A stretch of DNA of 51,702 bases from an uncultured Pelagibacteraceae bacterium (lineage in GTDB: Bacteria > Pseudomonadota > Alphaproteobacteria > Pelagibacterales > Pelagibacteraceae). Positions 17,413 through 25,245 of this stretch are shown in pieces. Position 1 is the stretch's first letter, and each line of letters begins with the position of its first letter. The notes below the pieces were generated by a model. It ran no database searches. It was not told the DNA's origin and worked only from the letters and a program-made list of their open reading frames with translations. The stretch is taken from contig CACISX010000007.1 in NCBI GenBank assembly GCA_902589455.1, forward strand, positions 1 through 51,702, in the 5' to 3' direction. The translations under genes and the position numbers were made by a program.

Positions 17413-18488
17413 GTTTTTACTAATAATTTTTTTCTTAAGTTTGAAATAAAACGTCTAATAAATGCTGCTCCAACACCTAAAATAATTGCGAACATAATCG
17501 TAAATAGTCCATAAAAGAAAGGCATCTCTTTAGAAAAATCAATTATAAATTGAGAAAAGAAATTTAAATCTGAACTAGTTGCTTTAGCAGATCCATTTAT
17601 AATTTTTTCTGCAAAAAAAGTATCGTATGCTATCGCTATACCCACTATTAGTAACAAAATTGCTAATAAAGCTCTTAAACCAGAACTATCTATTCTTTCT
17701 CCTAATTTTTGCCCTACTTGAACTCCTATAATTGATCCTACAACTAACATTAGAACTAATAATAAATCTATAGATCCATAGTTAAATGAATGAAGAAAAG
17801 TAACTATCACACTTACAAAAATTGTTACAAATAAAGATGTACCAGGAACTAATTTAGTAGGCATCTTAATTATATAAATCATTGCTGGAACTAGAATAAA
17901 TGCTCCTCCAATACCCATTATCGCAGCAATAAAACCTACTAATAAACCAATAATAATTGGTGTGAATATACTTTCATATAATTTAGATTTAGGAAATCTC
18001 ATTCTTAGTGGAAGTCCATGAATCCAATAATGTACATGTAATTTTTTTTTAACTGTAATGTTTCTTTTTGCTTTATCTATTTCGCCTAAACTTTCAACTA
18101 ACATTAAAGTTCCGATTATAGCTAATATGTACATATATGCTAAAGAGATAACTGTATCAATTTTTCCGATACCTTTAAAATATGTAAAAGTATAAATTCC
18201 TAAAGAAGTTCCAATTACTCCTCCAATCACAATCATAGAACCCATTTTATAATCTAAAGTATTTTTTAAATAATGAGTGGTAGACCCTGAAACTGAAGTA
18301 GCTAAAATATTATTTGCTTCATTAGCAACTGCATATGCAGGAGGTATTCCTAAAAATATTAAAAAAGGCGTCATTAAAAAACCACCACCAACACCAAATA
18401 AACCTGATAGAACTCCAACAATTGCACTTAATAAAAGTATCTCGACAGGATTAACAAAAACTTGAGCTATCGGTAAAAATACTTCCAT
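17409..18488 (-). CDS. TauE/SafE-family sulfite exporter-like membrane protein
   Basis: A 359-residue membrane protein with eight or nine helices. It carries the two TauE/SafE repeats, visible as GVLSGLFGVGGGFLMTPFLIFLGIPP (residues about 25-50) and VGFIAAIMGIGGAFILVPAMIYI (about 185-207). TauE-family members export sulfite or organosulfonates during taurine and sulfoacetate use. It is convergent with the YeiH-type gene (4-bp overlap) and lies downstream of the apr genes on the same strand. It is about 100 residues longer than the minimal form at 45255-46001. Sulfite is the most likely solute given xsc, suyAB and apr around it. Confidence 0.88.
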   Translation of the reverse strand: MEVFLPIAQVFVNPVEILLLSAIVGVLSGLFGVGGGFLMTPFLIFLGIPPAYAVANEANNILATSVSGSTTHYLKNTLDYKMGSMIVIGGVIGTSLGIYTFTYFKGIGKIDTVISLAYMYILAIIGTLMLVESLGEIDKAKRNITVKKKLHVHYWIHGLPLRMRFPKSKLYESIFTPIIIGLLVGFIAAIMGIGGAFILVPAMIYIIKMPTKLVPGTSLFVTIFVSVIVTFLHSFNYGSIDLLLVLMLVVGSIIGVQVGQKLGERIDSSGLRALLAILLLIVGIAIAYDTFFAEKIINGSAKATSSDLNFFSQFIIDFSKEMPFFYGLFTIMFAIILGVGAAFIRRFISNLRKKLLVKT

Positions 18489-18517
18489 AAAAAATTTAAA
18501 AGTTCCTAAAAAACAAC

Positions 18518-18664
18518 TTAGTTAAAAGTAATAAAAGTTCCAACTAAAATCACTCCCCAGTAAGCTGTTAGGCTTGCTATAATTCCTGCTTTAATAAATG
18601 TAGTTTTAAAATTTGAGAGTTTGTTAATAATTTTTACGTTAGAAAATAACATTAAATCCGTCAT
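18518..18664 (-). CDS. 48-residue single-helix protein between TauE and apr genes
   Basis: A small minus-strand frame encodes 48 residues beginning MTDLMLFSNVKIINKLSNF and ending with a hydrophobic helix (about residues 24-45: AGIIASLTAYWGVILVG) before FITFN. A TTG at 18688-18686 would add eight residues (peptide TNFVAGV after the initiator). It lies in line with the apr-TauE strand, 29 bp before the TauE gene, and fills an otherwise empty gap. I recognise no family. Likely a small membrane protein co-expressed with the TauE-type exporter. Confidence 0.55.
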   Translation of the reverse strand: MTDLMLFSNVKIINKLSNFKTTFIKAGIIASLTAYWGVILVGTFITFN

Positions 18665-18720
18665 TACACCTGCAACGAAATTTGTCAAACAATTATTTAT
18701 TATTTAGTAATTTTTTTTGT

Positions 18721-19071
18721 CTAGTAGATAGTGGCCCCAAATACTTTAACTACATCGTCTTCTACCCCTAAGACCAACCTTCCAAGAAACTCTCCTGGGA
18801 TCTCTTTATTCGTTTGTTTAATTAGAACGGTTATATGATCACCTCTTCTAAGACATCCAAATGGTTCAAAAGTCTCCTTAAGATTAGTAATTAGTTTATT
18901 ATTAGCCCACTGTTTACCAAGTTCTACCTCGTTAGCACCAAAAAGCATCTGAGTAGAGAAATCTTTAGTAAACCCACCATAATCTTTAAGATTAGATGAT
19001 TTAACCAAATTATCCCAAATAGGTTTGGCTAATTCATATATTTCACCATCTGTTTTAGATAAAATATCCAT
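18721..19071 (-). CDS. Uncharacterised apr-linked soluble protein
   Basis: A 116-residue protein with no signal peptide or membrane helix. The N-terminal half is helical and polar (TDGEIYELAKPIWDNLVKSS); the C-terminal half looks like beta strands (RRGDHITVLIK, GEFLGRLVLGVEDDVVKVFGA). There is one Cys (GCLRRGD). I recognise no named family. It lies 21 bp downstream of aprA on the same strand and so is almost certainly co-transcribed with aprMBA. Its codon use is slightly less AT-rich than genes around it, matching aprA/aprB. A role in sulfite/APS metabolism or AprBA assembly is inference from context. Confidence 0.85.
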   Translation of the reverse strand: MDILSKTDGEIYELAKPIWDNLVKSSNLKDYGGFTKDFSTQMLFGANEVELGKQWANNKLITNLKETFEPFGCLRRGDHITVLIKQTNKEIPGEFLGRLVLGVEDDVVKVFGATIY

Positions 19072-19092
19072 TTGATTTAATTTAAGTATTTA

Positions 19093-20952
19093 TTACGAAG
19101 CTTTTTTCTTCTCGTTCTCATCCACTATATGGTAGACAGGAACTTTCTCCATACTAAACTTGCCAGTCTTAGGATCTCTTCTTGAAACAGTTAAACAATG
19201 CCAGTTATCATCATCTAGTTTCATATGATCACCTCTATAATAATACCCAGGCCACCTAGTTTCTTCTCTAAACATAGTATGTTCTGTAACACATTGAGAG
19301 GTCAAAGCTCTATGTTTTAACTCCCAAGCTCTCATAAGCTGGTGATAATCTTCAGCTCCTACATGTTCTAAGTCCTCTTGCAACCAATCTAATAACTCTA
19401 GGCCTCTTTTAAGCATATTGCCATTAGTCATATAATTAGAAGTTATTCCTCCAACATACTCATCCATGATTTTCTGTAATCTTTGAAGACCTTGAATTGG
19501 GGATATATAGCTAGGAGAAACTGTTCCACCAGTAATCTCGTTTCTAGCAACTGTGTAGTTTTCTAATGGTTTGTAAACTGCAGTTTTGAATTCTTCACAT
19601 TGTTTGTCTGAAACTTTAACCCCTTCCGCCTTTTTGTCCTCAATATATTTTACAGCAGCTTTTGCGGCCAATCTACCTTCTGTAAAAGATCCAGATGAAA
19701 ACTTGTGGGCACTTCCACCAACTGTATCTCCCGCACCAAATAAACCATCAATAGTCAGCATTCTGTTGTAACCCCAGAAATATTCTGGTGGGGATAAATC
19801 TTCTGGACCACTAACCCATGCACCAGAACAAGTAGCATGTGAACCCATTACATATGGTTCAGATGTAGTTAACTCTGGATTTGTATATTTTGGGTCAATA
19901 TTTTGAGATGCCCAAACTACAGCTTGACCAACAGTCATACCTAGAAAATTTTCCCAACCTACAGTTTCTAAATGTGGGTCTTGGAAAGCCTCAGTGGTTA
20001 CCATGTGGATTGGTCCACCTCCTGCAGCTACTTCTTGAATAAATGCATGATTTCTCAAACAAGTTGGTGTTGGATGATGATCAATATATTCTCCAACTAA
20101 CTCTTTAGTTTGATCATACCATTTTTTCTCATAATTTTCGCCGTTAGCATTTTGTGTATATGTTTTTAAATGAAGAAAATATGCTCCAACTGGACCATAA
20201 CCATCTTTAAATCTACATAATACAATTCTATTTTCCATTTGAGTCATCTTTGCACCTGCTGCAATAGGTAATGCATATGCTGATCCATTACTCCATGGGG
20301 CATACCATGTTCTACCCATTCCTTCTCCAACTGCTCTTGGTTTAAAGATATGTGAAGCTCCTCCAGCAGCAACAATTACTGCTTTTGCTCTAAATACATG
20401 GAAATCACCAGTTCTCATATTAAATCCAACTGCTCCACCGATTCTATTTTCTTGAGTTTCATCCATTAAAAGATGGGTAACCATTATTCTATTATAAATT
20501 TTATCAGCAGATTTTTTTGCTGCCTCAGCAACAATTGGTTTGTAACTTTCACCATGAATCATAATCTGCCATTTACCTTCTCTTAAGTATCTTCCGGTTT
20601 CTTCATTCTTCATCATAGGCAAACCCCATTCATCAAACATATGAACTGTAGAATCTACGTGACGAGCCATGTCGTAACCTAAATCTTCTCTAACCATTCC
20701 CATCAAATCATTTCTTGCATATCTTACATGATCTTCTGGTTGATTTTCACCCCATTGCATTCCCATGTAACAGTTAATTGCATAAAGTCCTTGAGCAACT
20801 GCTCCACTTCTATCGATATTAGCTTTTTCAACACAAACGATTTTCATGTCTCTGCCCCAGTGTCTTGCCTCAAAGGTTGCGCCGGTTCCTGCCATACCTC
20901 CACCTACAACTAATATATCGCAATCTTCGTAGTGTGTTTTATGACTGGCCAT
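19093..20952 (-). CDS. aprA: Adenylylsulfate reductase alpha subunit
   Basis: A flavoprotein of 619 residues, the usual AprA length, which together with AprB interconverts APS and AMP plus sulfite in the cytoplasm. The FAD-binding strand is CDILVVGGGMAGTGATFEARHWG (from residue 12), followed by EKANIDRSGAVAQGL and DHVRYARNDLMG. Later segments typical of AprA include RAKAVIVAAGGASHIFKPRAVGEGMGRTWY, MGSHATCSGAWVSGPEDL, GLFGAGDTVGGSAHKFSSGSFTEGR and ETRWPGYYYRGDHM. It shares one base with aprB. In SAR11 the enzyme is thought to run in the sulfite-oxidising direction, which fits the sulfite-releasing enzymes nearby. No sat gene is present in the window. Confidence 0.97.
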   Translation of the reverse strand: MASHKTHYEDCDILVVGGGMAGTGATFEARHWGRDMKIVCVEKANIDRSGAVAQGLYAINCYMGMQWGENQPEDHVRYARNDLMGMVREDLGYDMARHVDSTVHMFDEWGLPMMKNEETGRYLREGKWQIMIHGESYKPIVAEAAKKSADKIYNRIMVTHLLMDETQENRIGGAVGFNMRTGDFHVFRAKAVIVAAGGASHIFKPRAVGEGMGRTWYAPWSNGSAYALPIAAGAKMTQMENRIVLCRFKDGYGPVGAYFLHLKTYTQNANGENYEKKWYDQTKELVGEYIDHHPTPTCLRNHAFIQEVAAGGGPIHMVTTEAFQDPHLETVGWENFLGMTVGQAVVWASQNIDPKYTNPELTTSEPYVMGSHATCSGAWVSGPEDLSPPEYFWGYNRMLTIDGLFGAGDTVGGSAHKFSSGSFTEGRLAAKAAVKYIEDKKAEGVKVSDKQCEEFKTAVYKPLENYTVARNEITGGTVSPSYISPIQGLQRLQKIMDEYVGGITSNYMTNGNMLKRGLELLDWLQEDLEHVGAEDYHQLMRAWELKHRALTSQCVTEHTMFREETRWPGYYYRGDHMKLDDDNWHCLTVSRRDPKTGKFSMEKVPVYHIVDENEKKKAS

Positions 20953-21422
20953 TAATAGTAAACTCCTTTTTTAAAAGAATCTTTAGGTACAGATGGGAGT
21001 TCTCCATCAATATTCAAACCTTCTGGTTCAGTATATAATCTTTGAGAATTTAACTCCCCTTGTTTGATTTTTTCACCCTCTGCAAGTTTTGGAATAAATT
21101 TTCCCCAAGGTTTTGTAGTTATTGGTGAAACGAAGTTTTTTTCAGTTCCATTTCTAAATTTAATCTTCCAAGAAATAGTTCCTTTTTCCTCTTCTCTTCT
21201 TACTCTAACGCTATGTCCCATTGGTGCAAAGTCAGCATATCCTCTAACATCAATTGCATGGTTAGGGCATGCTTTAACGCAAGAATAACATTCCCAACAA
21301 AAATTAGGTTCAATATTTTTTGCTCTTCTAATATTTTCATCAATATGCATTATATCTGATGGACAAATATCCACACAATGACCGCATCCATCACATCTAG
21401 TCATATAAACAAAAGTTGACAT
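20952..21422 (-). CDS. aprB: Adenylylsulfate reductase beta subunit
   Basis: A 156-residue ferredoxin-like subunit with two [4Fe-4S] sites: CDGCGHCVDICP (residues 10-21) and CWECYSCVKACP (about 42-53), followed by the long C-terminal tail that wraps around AprA (ending PSVPKDSFKKGVYY). The tail and length are diagnostic for AprB as opposed to generic ferredoxins. It passes electrons between AprA flavin and the membrane partner. It is coupled to aprA by a one-base overlap and follows aprM by 44 bp. Confidence 0.97.
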   Translation of the reverse strand: MSTFVYMTRCDGCGHCVDICPSDIMHIDENIRRAKNIEPNFCWECYSCVKACPNHAIDVRGYADFAPMGHSVRVRREEEKGTISWKIKFRNGTEKNFVSPITTKPWGKFIPKLAEGEKIKQGELNSQRLYTEPEGLNIDGELPSVPKDSFKKGVYY

Positions 21423-21466
21423 AATTATTTTTTCTCCTCTATTATTTTTATCATATTTAATTTCAA

Positions 21467-22267
21467 TTAATAGTGTTTAGGTCGCTCTCTCTTAATTCCT
21501 AAACCAAATTGTTCAGGCGCATCTGCTGGTGGAGGCAAATTGTCTCTTGATCCATCTGCTTCAGCTAAATTCTTTTGTATTGCTGCACCAGGTTTATAAA
21601 ACATATGTGCAAACTTAGACCAATAAACTCCGCCAAATAAAACTAGGTTTGAAAATATAAATAATACTAAAAATAAATTTGCATCCCATCTTCCTTCTAA
21701 ATTTAAACTTTGAAGATATGACCAAACAAACCCTGTCAATGAAGTTGCAATCAATGCTAGTACAAATAAATCTGCTTTAATAATTCTGTACCAAGGTTGT
21801 GCTTCAGAATAAACATCAACTCTTAAGAAAAACCAAAACCACGATCCACCCAAAATAGTCATCAGCGCACCAATATGCCAGATCATTGGCCACATAGTTG
21901 GTGTTTCTGAGTTTGCTGAGGAATAACAAAATATCATAACCACTGATCCAACCCAAAATAATATAGTTCCATACATGCCAAGAACGTGTGCTACTCTTCT
22001 TTTACCTGCCCCTAGTTCTGATGTAGTCCCAATGTCATATGCAATTGTTTTTGAAACAACTGCTATTCTTTCTCCAGCTGATAATTCTTTAGTTGCATTT
22101 TTTTTTGCTTTTTTTGCGTTTTCAAAAAAATATTTAACATTCTTTTTATGAATTATGTCTAAAAGGGTACCTGCAACAATTAATAAAACCATTAACACCA
22201 CAAATCCTTGCATAACTATAGATGGAACTGTCTCTGCTAAAACTGAAAAAGGATTGGTCGTGAACAT
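21467..22267 (-). CDS. aprM: Adenylylsulfate reductase membrane anchor AprM
   Basis: A 266-residue inner-membrane protein with five or six helices: about 17-37, 90-112, 120-140, 160-182 and 195-215. Segments such as KRRVAHVLGMYGTILFWVGSVVMIF and MIWHIGALMTILGGSWFWFFLRVDVYSEAQPWYRI match the AprM type found upstream of aprBA in sulfur-oxidising bacteria lacking QmoABC. It probably passes electrons from AprBA to the quinone pool. It is the first gene of the apr operon, and a near-palindrome lies 64-84 bp upstream of its start. Confidence 0.9.
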   Translation of the reverse strand: MFTTNPFSVLAETVPSIVMQGFVVLMVLLIVAGTLLDIIHKKNVKYFFENAKKAKKNATKELSAGERIAVVSKTIAYDIGTTSELGAGKRRVAHVLGMYGTILFWVGSVVMIFCYSSANSETPTMWPMIWHIGALMTILGGSWFWFFLRVDVYSEAQPWYRIIKADLFVLALIATSLTGFVWSYLQSLNLEGRWDANLFLVLFIFSNLVLFGGVYWSKFAHMFYKPGAAIQKNLAEADGSRDNLPPPADAPEQFGLGIKRERPKHY

Positions 22268-22330
22268 TTTAATACCCTTAAAATAATTTTGAATTAATTT
22301 AAAGTTTTCTATTCTAGAAACTTATAGAGT

Positions 22331-22351
22331 TCAACCAAAAGTATTGGTCAA
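22331..22351 (-). promoter_or_regulatory. Near-palindromic candidate operator/promoter element upstream of aprM
   Basis: On the minus strand TTGACCAA, five spacer bases and TTGGTTGA form an inverted repeat with the perfect inner arms ACCAA (22334-22338 on plus) and TTGGT (22344-22348). TTGACC can also serve as a -35 box with TATAAG about 19 bp downstream, so a regulator bound here would overlap the polymerase site. It lies 64-84 bp upstream of the aprM start. No footprint data; call based on symmetry and position. Confidence 0.4.
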
Positions 22352-22369
22352 TTTGTCTTTAATAACAAC

Positions 22370-22768
22370 TTAGAGTTTACGTTTGTAGTGTTGTTTGTTG
22401 GGAATCACTGACCTAACACCGCCCTGAGGATTCTCGACATCTCCTTCTCTTCTTGGAATTAAATGAATGTGGCAATGCATAATTGATTGGCCTGCAGATT
22501 TTCCTGCATTTGTGCCCATATTAAAACCTTTAACACTAGAATCTTGTTTTAAAATTTTTTCTTTAGTTTTTAAAATTAACTCGTTACATGCCTGAATTTC
22601 TTCTTTAGTAAGCTCAAAGTATGTCTCTACATGTCTTTTAGGAACGATAAGAGTATGAAATTCTGAGACTGGATAGCTATCTATGGATGAGTAAGCCAAT
22701 TGATTTTCAAACTGCAGCTCTTCTTTTTTGATTTTGCAAAATATACAAGGGTTGTTTGGATCTTTCAT
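22370..22768 (-). CDS. HIT-family nucleotide hydrolase
   Basis: A 132-residue histidine-triad protein. The N-terminus has CIFCKIKK (a two-Cys zinc knuckle half), and the catalytic triad appears as HCHIHLIPRR (His-x-His-x-His near residues 105-109). Family members cleave AMP from phosphoramidates or dinucleoside polyphosphates. It ends with GDVENPQGGVRSVIPNKQ, typical of the bacterial HinT/Fhit-like branch. It starts 3 bp from the pabC stop and is the last gene of the pab cluster. Confidence 0.92.
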   Translation of the reverse strand: MKDPNNPCIFCKIKKEELQFENQLAYSSIDSYPVSEFHTLIVPKRHVETYFELTKEEIQACNELILKTKEKILKQDSSVKGFNMGTNAGKSAGQSIMHCHIHLIPRREGDVENPQGGVRSVIPNKQHYKRKL

Positions 22769-22770
22769 GT

Positions 22771-23514
22771 TTAAACAAGAGAATTATATATTTTATTTAA
22801 CTTAGTGTAGCAACCAGTCTTTCTTCTCTTCCATTTAAGATCATTTATTTTTGAAACTGATGTTACTCCTTTACCAGATCCAATAAGAATTATTTCATCA
22901 TAATCTTTAATTGATTTAATAGAAATATCTTTAAAATTAATTTTAATTTTCTTACTTATAAATTTAAGTGTGTTTCCAAAATAACAATTTTTTTTAGGTG
23001 AAAAAATCTTTCCATTTTTCACAAAAACTAAATTTGAAGTACCAGTTTCTAAAATTTTATCATTAGCGACTAGGGCAATATCAAATTTAGTTGAGTCAAC
23101 TTTGCTTAATTTTGCTAATATTTTTTTATAATAGAGATTTTTGTAATTTGGTTCTACTCGTTTATATTTAAACAATAAAAGATTAAATTTACTTTTTGGT
23201 TTTGGTCTTTTTCTTATTGAGACTGATATCAGTTTTTTATTTAAGGCTATACGAAATAAATTATCAGAACCTTTGTATAGAGTATTTTTGTTAATTAAAT
23301 CTTTAATAATGTTTTTTAAATTGTTTTTTTTTATTCCGTATTTTTTTGTAGATTTTATTAAGTTCTCTAAATGCGTTTTTAAAAGTATTAACTTAGGAGG
23401 TTTTCCAACCATTCGCATTGTAGTGAATACACCTCTAGTTCCCCAAAGATCTTTGAAAGCAACTTCTTTAAGATTACTAAGCTGATAAGATTTTTTTAAT
23501 AAGAGTGTTGCCAT
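22771..23514 (-). CDS. pabC: Class IV aminotransferase, likely 4-amino-4-deoxychorismate lyase
   Basis: A 247-residue PLP enzyme of fold type IV. WGTRGVFTTMR (near residue 24-34) corresponds to the start of the domain, YYKKILAKL (about 127) probably has the PLP lysine, and ILETGTSNLVFVKNGKIFSP (about 153-172) is the strongest family signature. Its place after pabB and pabA identifies it as aminodeoxychorismate lyase, making 4-aminobenzoate for folate. Its start overlaps pabA by 38 bp; the next Met is inside the fold, so the long overlap seems real. Divergent for the family, with high Lys content. Confidence 0.82.
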   Translation of the reverse strand: MATLLLKKSYQLSNLKEVAFKDLWGTRGVFTTMRMVGKPPKLILLKTHLENLIKSTKKYGIKKNNLKNIIKDLINKNTLYKGSDNLFRIALNKKLISVSIRKRPKPKSKFNLLLFKYKRVEPNYKNLYYKKILAKLSKVDSTKFDIALVANDKILETGTSNLVFVKNGKIFSPKKNCYFGNTLKFISKKIKINFKDISIKSIKDYDEIILIGSGKGVTSVSKINDLKWKRRKTGCYTKLNKIYNSLV

Positions 23515-24034
23515 TTTCTGTTAAAAAAGATTCTGGATGAAATTGAAATCCATATATTTTATTTTGGTTATCTTCAAGACCCATTGGTATTTTTGTTTTA
23601 CTGCATCTCATGGTTATTTTAATTGAATTCGATTTAAATGGCTCCATTAATTTTAATGAGTGATATCTTCCTACTTTAAATTGTTGATTATTTTTAAAAA
23701 TTTTACTTTGATTGTTTATTTTTATTTTAGATTGAAATCCATGATATATTTTTTTTTGTTGTATTATTTTGCCACCCTCATTGTGTAAAATCACCTGATA
23801 ACCTAGACAAATACCAATAATTTTTTTCTTACCTTTGTATTTTTTATAAATTTTTGATGATACAGGATAGTCTTTTGGTGATCCAGGTCCTGGAGAAAAA
23901 ACAATGACATCGCTTTTATCGAGTAATTTATTATTTACCTCATAATAATTTGTACAAATCACTTTTCCAAATTTTGCAAATTGATGAACTACATTCCAAG
24001 TAAAAGAATCTTGATGATCTATTATGTAAATCAT
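23477..24034 (-). CDS. pabA: Aminodeoxychorismate/anthranilate synthase glutamine amidotransferase subunit
   Basis: A 185-residue class I glutamine amidotransferase. It has FSPGPGSPKD (near residue 51-60), the nucleophile Cys in GICLGYQ (about 74-80), and the His-Glu pair in FQFHPESFLTENG (near 168). It supplies ammonia to PabB to make aminodeoxychorismate from chorismate. It overlaps pabB by 4 bp. In many bacteria one such subunit serves both folate and tryptophan synthesis; here the adjacent pabB and pabC favour the folate role. Confidence 0.9.
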   Translation of the reverse strand: MIYIIDHQDSFTWNVVHQFAKFGKVICTNYYEVNNKLLDKSDVIVFSPGPGSPKDYPVSSKIYKKYKGKKKIIGICLGYQVILHNEGGKIIQQKKIYHGFQSKIKINNQSKIFKNNQQFKVGRYHSLKLMEPFKSNSIKITMRCSKTKIPMGLEDNQNKIYGFQFHPESFLTENGNTLIKKILSA

Positions 24035-25245
24035 TTAAATAACTCCAACAAAGATTTTGCTTTAATATAATTTTCATTAAACTCTTTCTTTGGTGAACTA
24101 TCTAATACTACTCCAGAAGCAGCAGAGATCTCAGATTGATTTTTATAATTTAATATAGATCTGATTATAATATTAAACTTCATATCTTGATTAAATTTAA
24201 TTAAGCCAAAGCTTCCAGTAAAAATGTTTCTACTTTCTTTTTCTTGATTATTTAATAATTCAATGGTTCTTATTTTCGGACAACCAATGACGGATCCACC
24301 TGGCATCATTGCTTTGATGACATCAATTAATTTTGTATTTTTGTTTAATATTCCTCCAACAGAAGTTACATAATGAAAAAGGTGTTTATATTCTTCAACA
24401 TATTTTTTCTTAAGTATTTTAACGCTCCCTGGCTTACAAATTTTTGATAAATCACTTCTCTCCATATCAACTATCATATTGTGCTCTTTGGTTTCTTTTT
24501 CATTATTCCGAAAATATTTAAGAGCTATATTTTTATTAGAAGATAATTTTTTCTTAAAAGTACCAGCTATTGGCTTTGTGATTATTCTGTTTTTTTTCTT
24601 ATCTATAAGTGTTTCAGGAGAACAGCTTACTATAGAGTAATCCTTATCTTTTATCATAAATGACTCCGGAGACGCATTTACTCGCATTAATTTCCAGAAG
24701 AAATTAATAGGATTAATCAATGATTTATTCTTATATTTCGTGCAAATTTTAATTTGGTAAGTTTCACCTTCTCTAATTTTTTTTGAAAATAATTCAAATA
24801 TTTTTTTATATTTTGAATAAGAAATATTAATTGTAAACGGACTTAATATTTGAGTTTTGTTAAATTGATAATTAAATTTATGTTTTTTAATATTTGATAT
24901 GATTTTAATATCTTTTCTAATTTTAATTATTGTCTCGGGTTTGTAAAATATCCCTTTATAAAAATTTAATCTTTTTTTATTTTTTAAGTTAATACCAATT
25001 AAATTACACAATATTTCATAACCAAAAAAACCAAGGTATAAATCTGTTTCTTTTTTATATTTTTTTTTCTCTATTGACTGAAGAAAATTTTTTGTATTTT
25101 TTTTTGTTAAAATAATCTTTTTTGAAAAATCAGTATAAATATTATATCCATCTTCAACTTTATAAATAATTATAGGTTTATCTGATTGATACAGATCCTC
25201 TAAATATGGATTAAATTTTAACTTATGCCGGTTGAATTCTTTCAA
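24031..25245 (-). CDS. pabB: Aminodeoxychorismate synthase component I
   Basis: A 404-residue chorismate-binding enzyme, shorter at the N-terminus than E. coli PabB. The C-terminal domain has the family motifs REGETYQIKICTKY, SPETLI, ITKPIAGTF (225-229), PGGSVIGCPKIRTIELL and SGVVLDSSPKKEFNENYIKA. In E. coli PabB the motif is PIKGT with a reactive Lys; here that position is Ala (A227), as in anthranilate synthases and one PabB subgroup. Context with pabA and pabC still supports aminodeoxychorismate synthase. Overlaps the MFS gene by 23 bp. Confidence 0.85.
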   Translation of the reverse strand: MKEFNRHKLKFNPYLEDLYQSDKPIIIYKVEDGYNIYTDFSKKIILTKKNTKNFLQSIEKKKYKKETDLYLGFFGYEILCNLIGINLKNKKRLNFYKGIFYKPETIIKIRKDIKIISNIKKHKFNYQFNKTQILSPFTINISYSKYKKIFELFSKKIREGETYQIKICTKYKNKSLINPINFFWKLMRVNASPESFMIKDKDYSIVSCSPETLIDKKKNRIITKPIAGTFKKKLSSNKNIALKYFRNNEKETKEHNMIVDMERSDLSKICKPGSVKILKKKYVEEYKHLFHYVTSVGGILNKNTKLIDVIKAMMPGGSVIGCPKIRTIELLNNQEKESRNIFTGSFGLIKFNQDMKFNIIIRSILNYKNQSEISAASGVVLDSSPKKEFNENYIKAKSLLELFK

